DNA of 64,000 nucleotides, taken from positions 1-64,000 of the forward strand of contig NZ_JALLIY010000010.1 of the NCBI RefSeq assembly GCF_023242315.1, in the 5' to 3' direction. The translations under genes were made by a program, and so were the position numbers. Each line of letters opens with the position of its first letter. The first letter of the stretch is position 1. The notes beneath the pieces were generated by a model, which saw only the letters and a list, made by a program, of their open reading frames with translations, searched no databases and was not told the DNA's origin. This DNA is from Pseudomonas sp. MWU13-2105 (GTDB lineage Bacteria; Pseudomonadota; Gammaproteobacteria; Pseudomonadales; Pseudomonadaceae). Positions 26,293 to 34,844 of this stretch are shown piece after piece.

Positions 26293-27083
26293 GCGGCCAC
26301 CTTCAAGCGAAGAAGTCTGAACAGTTGATCGGTGACCAGCCCCAACAGGCCGATAACAGCGATCGCCAGGAAAATCACGTCGACCTGGAAGCCGCGCATG
26401 GCCTTGAGGCTGAGGTAGCCCAGGCCGCTGGAGGCGGCCACCAGTTCAGCCACCACCAGGTAGGTCCAGGCCCAGCCCATGGTCACCCGCAAGGTGTCCA
26501 GCACTCCCGGCAGCGAGGCCGGGGCGATCACGTGCACCACCGCATCCACGCGGCTGGAGCCCAGGGTGTAGGAGGCGTTGACCAGGTCCTTGGAGATGCC
26601 CTTGGACACGTCGGCGATCATCACCAGTTGCTGGAAAAACACCCCGAAGATAATCACCGAGACCCGTTGCTCCAGGCCGATGCCGATCCACAGGATGAAC
26701 AGCGGCACGAACGAGGTGACCGGCAGGTAGCGGATAAAGTTGACCAGCGGTTCCAGGAACGCCTGGACCACCCGGAAACTACCCATCAGCAAGCCGATGG
26801 GCACCGCCACCACTGAAGAGATGACAAAGCCGACCATCACCACTTCGACACTGGCCCAGACATGCGGCCCCAGGGTGCCGTCGCGGCTCAGGCGCAGCGC
26901 CGCGTCGAGCACGGCGCCCGGGGTCGGCAGGAACATCGCCGGCACCACGCCGCCATAGGACAGCACGGCCCACAGCCCGATCAGCAGCGCCCAGGCCAGC
27001 CCGCTGGCGCTCCAGATCACCTGGATCGGCAAGCCGGTCTTGGGCGTGAGGCAGCGGTTCAACCACGAGTTACGCTTGGACAT
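26280..27083 (-). CDS. ABC transporter permease (TauC/SsuC-like)
   Basis: A 267-residue inner-membrane permease with about six membrane segments and the family EAA loop (VNASYTLGSSRVDAVVHVIAPASLPGVLDTLRV is the region). It pairs with the ATPase and binding protein on either side. The ATG is eight bases after the binding-protein stop. Confidence 0.92.
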   Translation of the reverse strand: MSKRNSWLNRCLTPKTGLPIQVIWSASGLAWALLIGLWAVLSYGGVVPAMFLPTPGAVLDAALRLSRDGTLGPHVWASVEVVMVGFVISSVVAVPIGLLMGSFRVVQAFLEPLVNFIRYLPVTSFVPLFILWIGIGLEQRVSVIIFGVFFQQLVMIADVSKGISKDLVNASYTLGSSRVDAVVHVIAPASLPGVLDTLRVTMGWAWTYLVVAELVAASSGLGYLSLKAMRGFQVDVIFLAIAVIGLLGLVTDQLFRLLRLKVAAWAQ

Positions 27084-27091
27084 GCCGCCTC

Positions 27092-28078
27092 CTATTTCGG
27101 GGTAATGAAGCGGTTGTCGATCAGGTCGGCGTAGCTGACGTTGTAAGGCTTGCCTTGCAACTCGCTGGCGGTCTCGTTGGCCAGCTTGAGCACGCCCTCG
27201 GCGGCACCCTTGCTGCCATTACTGCCCAGCAGCGCCTCGCTCATGGCCTGGTCATAGAAGCGCACGCCCTTGGCGGCCGAGGCCAGTTCCGCCGGGTCCG
27301 CCAGGTAACCGCCGACACCCTTGGCCATGATCGCGTAGGCTTCCTGCGGGTGCTCCTGGGTGTAGCGCACCGCCTTGTACAAGCCGGCGACCAGGGCCTT
27401 GACATCCTCCGGTTGTTTTTCGACGACCTCGCAGTTCAAGGCCACGACATCGACGATCACCCCCGGGGTGCTGCTGCTGTCGACCAGCACTTTGCCGGTG
27501 TGCTTTTCACGCACGGTGGACAGGTGCGGCTCCCAGGTCACGGCGGCCGGTACGCGGCCGGCGATAAAGGCGGTGGCCGCGTCGTCGGCGGTCATGTTCT
27601 GGATGGTCAGGTCGCTCATCTTCATGCCGGCGTTCTTCAGCAGGTAGTTGAGCCAGAACTGCGAGACGGAGCCTTCGTTGACGGCCACGGCCTTGCCCTT
27701 GAGCTCCTGCAGGCTGTTGACCTCCTTGCCCACCAGCACACCGTCGCCGCCATGGCTTTCATCCAGGGCCGCAACCGCCTTGAAGCAGAACTGCGGGCGG
27801 TACTTGAGGATTTCATCCAGGGTCGAGGCCGAGCCGGACAGCTTGCCCGAGGCCTGCGCGGCCATGTACATGGAGGCTTCTTCGATGGTCGGCAGTTCCA
27901 CGCTCAGGCCCTTTTCCTTGAAGTAGCCAAGGTCCTGGGCCAGGTACAGGGTGCCGTAGCCGACCCAGGTGGTATGACCGATCGACAAGCTGCCGGCCTG
28001 GGCACCCCCGGCAACGCCGACGGCGATCGCGGTCAAGGCCAGTGGACGTATGCAGCGCGAGACGAAAGACTTGATCAT
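27092..28078 (-). CDS. ABC transporter substrate-binding protein (NMT1/TauA-like)
   Basis: A 328-residue periplasmic protein with a signal peptide (LALTAIAVGVAGGAQAG) and an NMT1/TauA-type fold (SIGHTTWVGYGTLYLAQDLGYFKEKGL). Start 28078 gives a normal signal sequence. Family members bind sulfonates, nitrate, pyrimidine precursors or amines, so the substrate cannot be fixed from sequence. The 24-base motif at 28224-28247 lies about 146 bases upstream. Confidence 0.9.
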   Translation of the reverse strand: MIKSFVSRCIRPLALTAIAVGVAGGAQAGSLSIGHTTWVGYGTLYLAQDLGYFKEKGLSVELPTIEEASMYMAAQASGKLSGSASTLDEILKYRPQFCFKAVAALDESHGGDGVLVGKEVNSLQELKGKAVAVNEGSVSQFWLNYLLKNAGMKMSDLTIQNMTADDAATAFIAGRVPAAVTWEPHLSTVREKHTGKVLVDSSSTPGVIVDVVALNCEVVEKQPEDVKALVAGLYKAVRYTQEHPQEAYAIMAKGVGGYLADPAELASAAKGVRFYDQAMSEALLGSNGSKGAAEGVLKLANETASELQGKPYNVSYADLIDNRFITPK

Positions 28079-28223
28079 TGTGCACTCCCGGAATGTTGGT
28101 TTTTTAGTTGGTATATCTCGGGGCAGTGAGGCAAGACGCCAAAAACTGAACAACCTGGGTCTCTGACGGACCTTGTGCCTCTGTTGGGGCGAGATTGATA
28201 TTGGCTGATGTGGCGGGCCAGGA

Positions 28224-28247
28224 AAATTAGTAAATATGTCGTCGCTA
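28224..28247 (-). promoter_or_regulatory. Copy 1 of a 24-base motif shared with 31654-31677
   Basis: AAATTAGTAAA, one variable base, ATGTC, one variable base, TCGCTA (plus-strand reading). It matches the copy at 31654-31677 at 22 of 24 positions in the same orientation. It includes TTAG...CTAA ends like an interrupted LysR palindrome. The 297 bases between the GMC and binding-protein genes hold nothing else I recognise. Confidence 0.55.
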
Positions 28248-28375
28248 AAGAGGAAAAAGCTGGCTAGGCGTGCCGGGGCGCAAAGCCTCTGCGGCGGGGG
28301 TTCTGGCGCACGGGCAAGCGGGAAAGCGCCGCCGCCCGGTTGCGGGTGGCAGCGTTTTTCTGGAGCGGGCGGCGA

Positions 28376-30010
28376 TCAGTCGGTCAGGAGCTTGTTGCTC
28401 TGAGCGCTCGTGGTTGTCAGGGGCGCGTGCAGCAGGATCAGGTCGGCGGCTTTCTCGCCGATCATGATGCACGGCGCATTGGTGTTGCCGCTGATCAGGC
28501 TCGGCATGATCGAGGCGTCGACTACCCGCAACCCCTTCAAGCCATGGACCTTCAAGTCCGGGCCGACCACGCTCATGGGGTCGACACCCATCTTGCAGGT
28601 GCCCACCGGGTGAAACACCGTCGAGGCGTAGTCACGCACGTAGGTCATCAATTGTTCGTCGCTCTGCACGGCTTCGCCGGGCAGCATCTCCTTGCCGCGA
28701 ATGCCATCGAACTGCGGCGCGGCGAGAATGCGTCGGGCCAGCTTCAAGCCTTCGATCAGCACCTTGGCGTCGGCGGGGTCGGCGAGAAAGTTGAAATCGA
28801 TGACCAGCTTGCGCTCACGGTCCAGGTGCAGCGCGCCGATGCTCTTGGGGCGCAAGACGCAGGTGTGCACGGCGTAGCCGTGGCCCCATTCGAACAGCCG
28901 GCCACGGTGGCTGCGATAACCGGGCACGAAGTGGAATTGCACGTCCGGCAGGGCGTCCGCCAGGGGCGTTCGGGCAAAGCCGCCGGCCTCGACGTAGTTG
29001 GTGGTCAGCCAGCCCTTGCGGGCCAGCAGGTAGCGCAGCGGTGCGCTGAGGATGCTGGGTAGAGACCCGAGGGAAAAGCCCAGGGTCAGCGGGCTCCTGG
29101 AACGAACGGTGACCAGGCCGTCGAGATGGTCCTGGAGGTTCTTGCCGACGCCGGGCAGGTCGTGCTCGACCGGGATCCCGGCGGCTTGCAGCTCCTGTGC
29201 CGGGCCGATGCCGGAGGCCAGCAGCAGCTGTGGGCTGCCCAGGGCGCCGGCGCAAAGGATGACTTCACGGTTGGCGTGCAGGGTCTGTTGGTTGCCGCCC
29301 ACCTCGACCCTGACGCCCTTGGCCGTGCGCCGCTCGAGGATCAGCGAATGCACGGCGCAGTCGGTCAGCACGGTCAGGTTCGGGCGAGCGATCACCGGCG
29401 CGACGAAGGCCCGGTAGCTGGACAGGCGCCGGGCATCCTTTTGCGTCAGGTTGTAGATCCCGCAGCCTTCGAGCCGGTCGCCGTTGAAGTCATCGTTGCG
29501 ACGCAGGCCCAGGCGTTCGGCGGCTTGCACGAACAGCTTCGACACTGGATTGGGATCGCGCGCGGCCTCGACATTCAGCTCACCGCGGCTGCCATGCAGG
29601 CGCGGGTCCTGGCCGAGCCGGTTGTTCTCGGATTTCTTGAAGTAGGGCAGCAGGCTGGCCCAGTCCCAGCCCGGGCAACCGGCTTGCGCCCAGCGATCGT
29701 AGTCGCTGGCGTGGCCGCGAATGTAGATCATGCTGTTCATCGAGCTGGAGCCGCCGAGGGCCTTGCCCCGTGGCGTGTGCAGCGTACGGCCGGCGAGGTT
29801 TTTCTGCGGGGCGGAGAAGAAGTTCCAGCTGTACTTTTTGCTCTTGTAGAGGGTGATGGTACCGGCCGGCGTCTGGATCCGAGGGCTGTTGTCGTGGCCG
29901 CCGGCTTCGATCAGGCACACGCTGATCGAAGGGTCGGCACTCAAGCGGTTCGCCAGCACGCAGCCCGATGAACCGGCGCCGACGATGACGTAGTCGAAAT
30001 GCGTCTTCAT
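28376..30010 (-). CDS. GMC-family alcohol/choline dehydrogenase-like oxidoreductase
   Basis: A 544-residue FAD enzyme of the GMC family: N-terminal FAD motif DYVIVGAGSSGCVLANRLS, GMC signature 1 around PRGKALGGSSSMNSMIYIRGH, and the C-terminal active-site region FHPVGTCKMG with the catalytic His. It is close to BetA and polyethylene-glycol/alcohol dehydrogenases and oxidises a primary alcohol to an aldehyde. Length is normal. Next upstream in the same direction is an aldehyde dehydrogenase, which would take the product on. Confidence 0.9.
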   Translation of the reverse strand: MKTHFDYVIVGAGSSGCVLANRLSADPSISVCLIEAGGHDNSPRIQTPAGTITLYKSKKYSWNFFSAPQKNLAGRTLHTPRGKALGGSSSMNSMIYIRGHASDYDRWAQAGCPGWDWASLLPYFKKSENNRLGQDPRLHGSRGELNVEAARDPNPVSKLFVQAAERLGLRRNDDFNGDRLEGCGIYNLTQKDARRLSSYRAFVAPVIARPNLTVLTDCAVHSLILERRTAKGVRVEVGGNQQTLHANREVILCAGALGSPQLLLASGIGPAQELQAAGIPVEHDLPGVGKNLQDHLDGLVTVRSRSPLTLGFSLGSLPSILSAPLRYLLARKGWLTTNYVEAGGFARTPLADALPDVQFHFVPGYRSHRGRLFEWGHGYAVHTCVLRPKSIGALHLDRERKLVIDFNFLADPADAKVLIEGLKLARRILAAPQFDGIRGKEMLPGEAVQSDEQLMTYVRDYASTVFHPVGTCKMGVDPMSVVGPDLKVHGLKGLRVVDASIMPSLISGNTNAPCIMIGEKAADLILLHAPLTTTSAQSNKLLTD

Positions 30011-30083
30011 GCGCTTTTCCCTGCTAGTTGATGGGTTGACGCGGGCGGCGGCGCCGCCCCGCGAGGTCGGGGCTACCCGGGAT

Positions 30084-31574
30084 TCAGCGCAACTGAAACC
30101 AGGTGGTCTTCAACTGGGTGTATTTGTCGAACGAATGCAGCGACAGGTCGCGGCCAAAGCCGGACTGCTTGCCGCCGCCAAAGGGCACGCTGACGTCCAG
30201 GGCATCGACGGTGTTGACCGAGACGGTGCCGGCATTCAAGCGCGCCGCGACGCGGTGGGCGCGATTGAGGTCGTCGCTCCACAGCGAGGCGGCCAGGCCG
30301 TAGATATGCTGGTTGGCCATCTGCACGGCCTGGTCTTCATCGTCGAAGGCAGTGATCGCCAGCACCGGCCCGAAGACTTCCTCGCGGGACAGGCGCATAT
30401 CGGGAGTGACCTGGGTGAACAGCGTCGGCTGGATGAAGTTGTCCGAACCGTTGATCGTCACCCGTTCACCACCGGCCACCCGGCGTGCGCCGTCGCTACT
30501 GGCCTGGTCGATGTACGCCATCACCCGTGCCGTCTGCCGGGCGTCGACCATGGCGCCCATCCGGCTGGCCGGGTCGAGCGGATCGCCCGGTTGCCAGTGG
30601 CGGGCCTGTTCCTGCAGGCGCTCGACGAACTCATCGTGAATGCAGCGCTCGACCAGCAGCCGCGAGTTGGCCGAGCAGACTTCACCCTGGTTGAAGAAGA
30701 TCCCGAAGGCGGCCTTTTCCGCTGCCAGATCGAGGTCCTGGCAATCGGCGAACACCAGGTTCGGGCTCTTGCCGCCACATTCCAGCCAGACCTGCTTGAG
30801 GTTGGATTGCGCCGCGTACTGCATGAAGTATTTGCCGACCTGGGTCGAGCCGGTAAAGGCCAGCGCGTCGATATCCGGGTGCAGGCCCAAGGCGCGCCCG
30901 GCCTGTTCGCCGAGGCCGGTGAGCACATTGAACACACCGGGCGGCACACCGGCCTCAAGCGTCAGTTCGGCCAGGCGCAGGGCGGAGAAGGGCGATTGCT
31001 CGGCGGGTTTGAGAATCACGCTGTTGCCTGCCGCCAGGGCCGGCGCGAGTTTCCAGGCGGCCATGTCCAGCGGGAAGTTCCACGGCACCACGGCGGCGAT
31101 CACACCCAACGGCACCCGTGTGATGGTCGCCAGGGTGCCGGGGCCGGTGGGCGCCACCTGGTCGTACAGCTTGTCGAGGCTTTCGGCGTACCAGGCAAAG
31201 ACCTGGGCCGCGCCGGGTACATCGATGTTGTAGGCGTCCATCACCGGCTTGCCCATACTCAGCGAGTCGAGCAATGCCAGCTCCGCGCGATGGGCCAGGA
31301 TCAGTTCGCTCAGTCGCAGCAGGACCGCCTTGCGTTCCCTGGGATGCATCCGTGCCCAGGGGCCGTTTTCGAAACGGTCGCGGGCCACGCGCACGGCCAG
31401 GTCGATATCGCTGTCCGAGCAGGCGGCGACCTGGGCGAGCAAGGCGCTGGTAGCCGGGTTGATCACGGCGAACGTGGCGCCGTCCCGCGCTGCGTGGGCC
31501 CGTCCGTCAATCCAGGCGGTATCGATCAGCCGCTGCTGCCCCGCCAGGCGCTGCCAGGTGTTCAAGTCAGTCAC
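30084..31574 (-). CDS. NAD(P)-dependent aldehyde dehydrogenase (PuuC-like)
   Basis: A 496-residue aldehyde dehydrogenase with catalytic Glu in LECGGKSPNLVFAD and catalytic Cys in NQGEVCSANSRL. The region MDAYNIDVPGAAQVFAWYAE resembles PuuC and other aminoaldehyde dehydrogenases. The GTG at 31574 was chosen because GGAGAG lies just upstream and it gives the normal family length; the open frame extends to 31718 without conserved sequence. It likely acts on the aldehyde made by the GMC enzyme. Copy 2 of the shared motif lies 80 bases upstream. Confidence 0.9.
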   Translation of the reverse strand: MTDLNTWQRLAGQQRLIDTAWIDGRAHAARDGATFAVINPATSALLAQVAACSDSDIDLAVRVARDRFENGPWARMHPRERKAVLLRLSELILAHRAELALLDSLSMGKPVMDAYNIDVPGAAQVFAWYAESLDKLYDQVAPTGPGTLATITRVPLGVIAAVVPWNFPLDMAAWKLAPALAAGNSVILKPAEQSPFSALRLAELTLEAGVPPGVFNVLTGLGEQAGRALGLHPDIDALAFTGSTQVGKYFMQYAAQSNLKQVWLECGGKSPNLVFADCQDLDLAAEKAAFGIFFNQGEVCSANSRLLVERCIHDEFVERLQEQARHWQPGDPLDPASRMGAMVDARQTARVMAYIDQASSDGARRVAGGERVTINGSDNFIQPTLFTQVTPDMRLSREEVFGPVLAITAFDDEDQAVQMANQHIYGLAASLWSDDLNRAHRVAARLNAGTVSVNTVDALDVSVPFGGGKQSGFGRDLSLHSFDKYTQLKTTWFQLR

Positions 31575-31653
31575 TGCACTCTCCAGAATAGCCGGCGATG
31601 GGCTATGTTCACGATCAGTGGTCCCGATAGTGGAGCAAGTGTTGGGGGGCACG

Positions 31654-31677
31654 AAATTAGTAAAAATGTCTTCGCTA
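31654..31677 (-). promoter_or_regulatory. Copy 2 of the shared 24-base motif
   Basis: Same motif as 28224-28247, differing at two positions. It lies 80 bases upstream of the aldehyde dehydrogenase start and 247 bases from the divergent LysR gene. The likely binder is that LysR protein (inference). The rest of the 349-base gap between the two genes shows no gene or clear structure. Confidence 0.55.
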
Positions 31678-31923
31678 TCGATAAAAAAACTCACCAGGCA
31701 TGCACCGGGATGGCGCACGCCTGGGCAGCTTTTTTAACGTCAGGTCCCAGGAAATAACTGGTTTCCCGTGCCTCGCGAACACCGCAAAATCGGCTCGATG
31801 CTCAAGTCGTCAGGGCCGGACGCGCAGTACGGTTCTGATCGGGGACGTATAAGCTTCTGGCAACCCGGCCCGATTCTTGATGGGTGATGTCGATGCATTC
31901 GCTTTGCCACTTCCGAGGTAGCC

Positions 31924-32838
31924 ATGGCCGCTTACAACTTGCGACAACTCAAATATTTCGTCACCACTGTCGAGTGCGGCAGCGTCGCCGAAGCGTCGCG
32001 CAAGCTCTATATCGCCCAGCCCTCGGTGTCGACCGCGATCAAGCACCTGGAAGAAAGCTTTGCCGTGCAGTTGTTTATCCGCCATCACGCCCAGGGCGTG
32101 TCGTTGACCCCCAGCGGCGCGCGCTTCTACCGCAAGGCCCAGGAGCTGTTGCGGGTGGCCCACGAGTTCGAGCAGAACGCCCTGGCGGACAACGATGTGG
32201 TCGCCGGGCAGATCGATATCGGCTGTTTCGAAACCGTCGCGCCGCTCTACCTGCCGCGCCTGATCGCCGGTTTCCGCGACCGCTGGCCGGGGGTGGAAAT
32301 CCGTATTCGCGATGGCGAGCAACAGGAGCTGGTGCAGGCGCTGACTTCGGGCAGCATCGATCTGGCCATCCTCTATGAGCATGACCTGGACAGCACGATC
32401 GACACCGTGCCGTTGATGGCCCCGCAGCAACCTTATGCGTTGCTGCCGGAAGGGCACCGTTTCGCCCACCAGGCCAAGGTGTCGTTGCACGACCTGGTGC
32501 TGGAGCCGATGGTGCTGCTGGATGTGCAACCGAGCCGGACCTACTTTGTGAGCATCTTCGAGGAGCTGGGGCTGACCCCGCATATCCTGTTCAGCTCACC
32601 GTCGATTGAAATGGTCCGCGGCATGGTCGGGCGCGGCTTCGGTTTTTCGATCCTGGTGACCCGGCCGTACTCCGATTACACCTATGATGGGCAGAAGGTG
32701 GTGCGCGTGCCGTTGGCCGAACAGGTCACCGGCTCCGGGTTGTCCGCCGCCTGGCTGCGTCGCGGGCAACTGACCAAGCCGGCGCAGTTGTTTGTCGACC
32801 ATTGCCGCGAGGTGCTGGCGCCCAAGCCGGACGCCTGA
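31924..32838 (+). CDS. LysR-family transcriptional regulator
   Basis: A 304-residue LysR protein with an N-terminal HTH (LRQLKYFVTTVECGSVAEASRKLYIAQPSVSTAIKHLEE region) and effector domain. It resembles regulators of the OxyR/CynR type by its N-terminus. Divergent from the aldehyde dehydrogenase and four bases from the convergent ArgE-like gene. It is the natural candidate for binding the shared motif before the ABC and dehydrogenase units. Confidence 0.9.
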   Translation: MAAYNLRQLKYFVTTVECGSVAEASRKLYIAQPSVSTAIKHLEESFAVQLFIRHHAQGVSLTPSGARFYRKAQELLRVAHEFEQNALADNDVVAGQIDIGCFETVAPLYLPRLIAGFRDRWPGVEIRIRDGEQQELVQALTSGSIDLAILYEHDLDSTIDTVPLMAPQQPYALLPEGHRFAHQAKVSLHDLVLEPMVLLDVQPSRTYFVSIFEELGLTPHILFSSPSIEMVRGMVGRGFGFSILVTRPYSDYTYDGQKVVRVPLAEQVTGSGLSAAWLRRGQLTKPAQLFVDHCREVLAPKPDA

Positions 32839-32842
32839 GGCA

Positions 32843-33994
32843 TCAGCTTCGCAGCGCCTGGACCAGGCGCTCGAGCATCGCCTCGCATCCCTGGAGCTGT
32901 TCGAGGCTGACGAATTCATCGGGCTTGTGGCCCTGGTCCATGCTGCCGGGGCCGCAGACCACGGTGGGGATGCCGATGGCGTCGAACAGTCCGCCTTCGG
33001 TACCGAACGCCACGGTGCTGAACTCGCTGGATCCGCAGAACTCGGCGATCAAGCGCGCCGCCTGGCCCCGTGGGTCGGTGGCCAGCCCCGGATAAGCCGA
33101 CAGCTCGGAAAAGTGAATGCTGCTGCCCTCGTCAACGGCGCGCATCTTCGGCAGCACCTGCTGTTCCGCGTACAGTTCGAGCTGCTGGGCAACCTCATGG
33201 GGATCGAGGTTGGGGAGGGCGCGCACTTCGAAATCGAAGCAACAGTCGGCGGGGACGATATTCAGCGCCTTGCCACCGCTGATCAGCCCGGTCTGCACGG
33301 TGCTGAAGGGCGGATCGAAGCGCGAATCATGCAAGTGCGGGGCGCGCAGCCGCGAGCCGATACGGCCCAGTTCGCCGATCAATTCGGCGGCGTATTCGAT
33401 GGCATTGACACCCTGCGGCGCATACGCCGAGTGACAGGCCGCGCCATGGACAGCGCAGCGCATCGCCAGCTTGCCCTTGTGGCCGAGCACCGGCTTGAGT
33501 TCAGTGGGCTCGCCGATGATGCACAGTAGCGGCTTGTGCGCCCGCTGTGCCAGTTCGGCGAGCAGCGAGCGCACACCCAGGCAACCGACTTCTTCGTCAT
33601 AGGACAGGACAATGTGCACCGGCATGCGCAACGGTGCGGCCAGCAGTGCCGGTACGGCCGCCAGCACGCAGGCGATATAGCCCTTCATGTCGGCGCTGCC
33701 GCGGCCGTAGAGCCTGCCGTCCTTTTCGCTCAACTCGAACGGCGGCACAGTCCAGGGCTGGGCGTCCACCGGCACCACATCGGTATGGCCGGAGAGCACG
33801 ATACCCGGACGGTCGTCCGGGCCCAGGGTGGCGAACAGGTTGGCCTTGCTGCGCTCGTCGTTGAAGATCAGTTCACAAGGAACCTCGAACCGCGCCAGGT
33901 AGTCGCGGACGAACTCGATCAATTGCAGGTTGGATTCGCGACTGGTGGTGTCGAAGGCGATCAGCGCGGCCAGTAGATCGCGGCTGCTGTTCAT
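32843..33994 (-). CDS. ArgE-like M20 deacylase (acetylornithine deacetylase family)
   Basis: A 383-residue M20 metallohydrolase. Metal-site motifs are SGHTDVVPVD, GRGSADMKGY and the catalytic DEEVGCLG. ArgE-type enzymes remove an acyl group from an N-acyl amino acid. In this setting, next to a DUF1028 protein and far from arginine genes, a catabolic N-acyl or carbamoyl substrate is more likely than N-acetylornithine. The ATG directly follows the DUF1028 stop (TAGATG), so the two are co-translated. Confidence 0.88.
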   Translation of the reverse strand: MNSSRDLLAALIAFDTTSRESNLQLIEFVRDYLARFEVPCELIFNDERSKANLFATLGPDDRPGIVLSGHTDVVPVDAQPWTVPPFELSEKDGRLYGRGSADMKGYIACVLAAVPALLAAPLRMPVHIVLSYDEEVGCLGVRSLLAELAQRAHKPLLCIIGEPTELKPVLGHKGKLAMRCAVHGAACHSAYAPQGVNAIEYAAELIGELGRIGSRLRAPHLHDSRFDPPFSTVQTGLISGGKALNIVPADCCFDFEVRALPNLDPHEVAQQLELYAEQQVLPKMRAVDEGSSIHFSELSAYPGLATDPRGQAARLIAEFCGSSEFSTVAFGTEGGLFDAIGIPTVVCGPGSMDQGHKPDEFVSLEQLQGCEAMLERLVQALRS

Positions 33995-34669
33995 CTACTC
34001 ATCCCCGGGTACGCCATAGCTGGGCGCCTTGGTCGGGTCGAGGGCGCGGACGATGTAATCCTGCACCTGCGGACTGTAGGCGGCCCACAGTTGCGCGAGC
34101 TGGCCGACCGGGTCTTCGTCCGCCCAGTCGACCCTCAGGTCGATGATCGGCCAGATCAACTCGCCGACCACCACCATGGCCGCCGAATGCACCGGGCCGG
34201 CTTCGCCACCGGCCGCCACCGCGGCTTGCATGGCGACGATCAGGCGGTCGGCGAGTTGCCCGCCGCTGGTCTCGAAGGTGTGCACCAGGGCTTCGATCAC
34301 CGCCGGATTTGCCAGCATATTGCCGGCGGCGACGCACTGCTCGCCGGACAACGCATTGTGGCAGCCGAGGGTTTCAGCGCCACTGAAATGCGCGGTATTG
34401 CCCAGGTGATCGATGGCGGTCAGTTGGCGGAATTGACTGTAGCCGTTACTGGTCAGCGCCTTGTCCAGCGCTTGCGCCGGCGACAGTCCGTGCTCCAGCT
34501 GGTCGAGCACCTGCGGGCCGAGGGCGGGAAGGGTGATGTTCTGGGTGGCGACCGCCCCCACGCTGGGGCGCAGCCAGGGGCAGCGGGCGCCCACGGCAAT
34601 GCTCGAAGAACTGATGGCGATGCCCAATTGACCTGTTTCGGCACAACGGGCGACGATTGAAAACGTCAT
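33995..34669 (-). CDS. DUF1028 family protein (predicted Ntn hydrolase)
   Basis: A 224-residue DUF1028 protein starting MTFSIVARCAETGQLGIAISSSS, the family hallmark. The fold is predicted to be an Ntn hydrolase, with the Thr after Met as possible nucleophile. Its biochemical role is not established; members often lie beside RidA, peptidase and transporter genes. The start at 34669 was chosen to match this hallmark; the longer reading from 34771 is not conserved-looking. Part of a two-gene unit with the ArgE-like enzyme. Confidence 0.88.
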   Translation of the reverse strand: MTFSIVARCAETGQLGIAISSSSIAVGARCPWLRPSVGAVATQNITLPALGPQVLDQLEHGLSPAQALDKALTSNGYSQFRQLTAIDHLGNTAHFSGAETLGCHNALSGEQCVAAGNMLANPAVIEALVHTFETSGGQLADRLIVAMQAAVAAGGEAGPVHSAAMVVVGELIWPIIDLRVDWADEDPVGQLAQLWAAYSPQVQDYIVRALDPTKAPSYGVPGDE

Positions 34670-34844
34670 GGTGGGTTGATCCTGTTTCCGTCCGGAGTCG
34701 CCATCCACGCCCCGGACAGCCTGCGCAGAGGCTGCCCGGGCCGGGAGTGGGTATGACTGCATTCTGTCCATCGGTGGCAGCGGGCGAAACGAGGTTTTTT
34801 ATCGCGCTTGGTTAAGTAAAAACTTCTCAATAGGCCGTCGGACT

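Noticed and set aside
30009..31757. 582-codon plus frame opposite the aldehyde dehydrogenase
   Set aside because: Shadow with His/Gln/Arg-rich composition; the minus-strand gene has catalytic residues.
34812..34832. Third possible copy of the 24-base motif (TTAAGTAAAAAC...TTCTC...ATA)
   Set aside because: Only loosely similar, needs gaps to align. Its distance from the DUF1028 start resembles copy 1, so it is worth a scan, but I would not call it.
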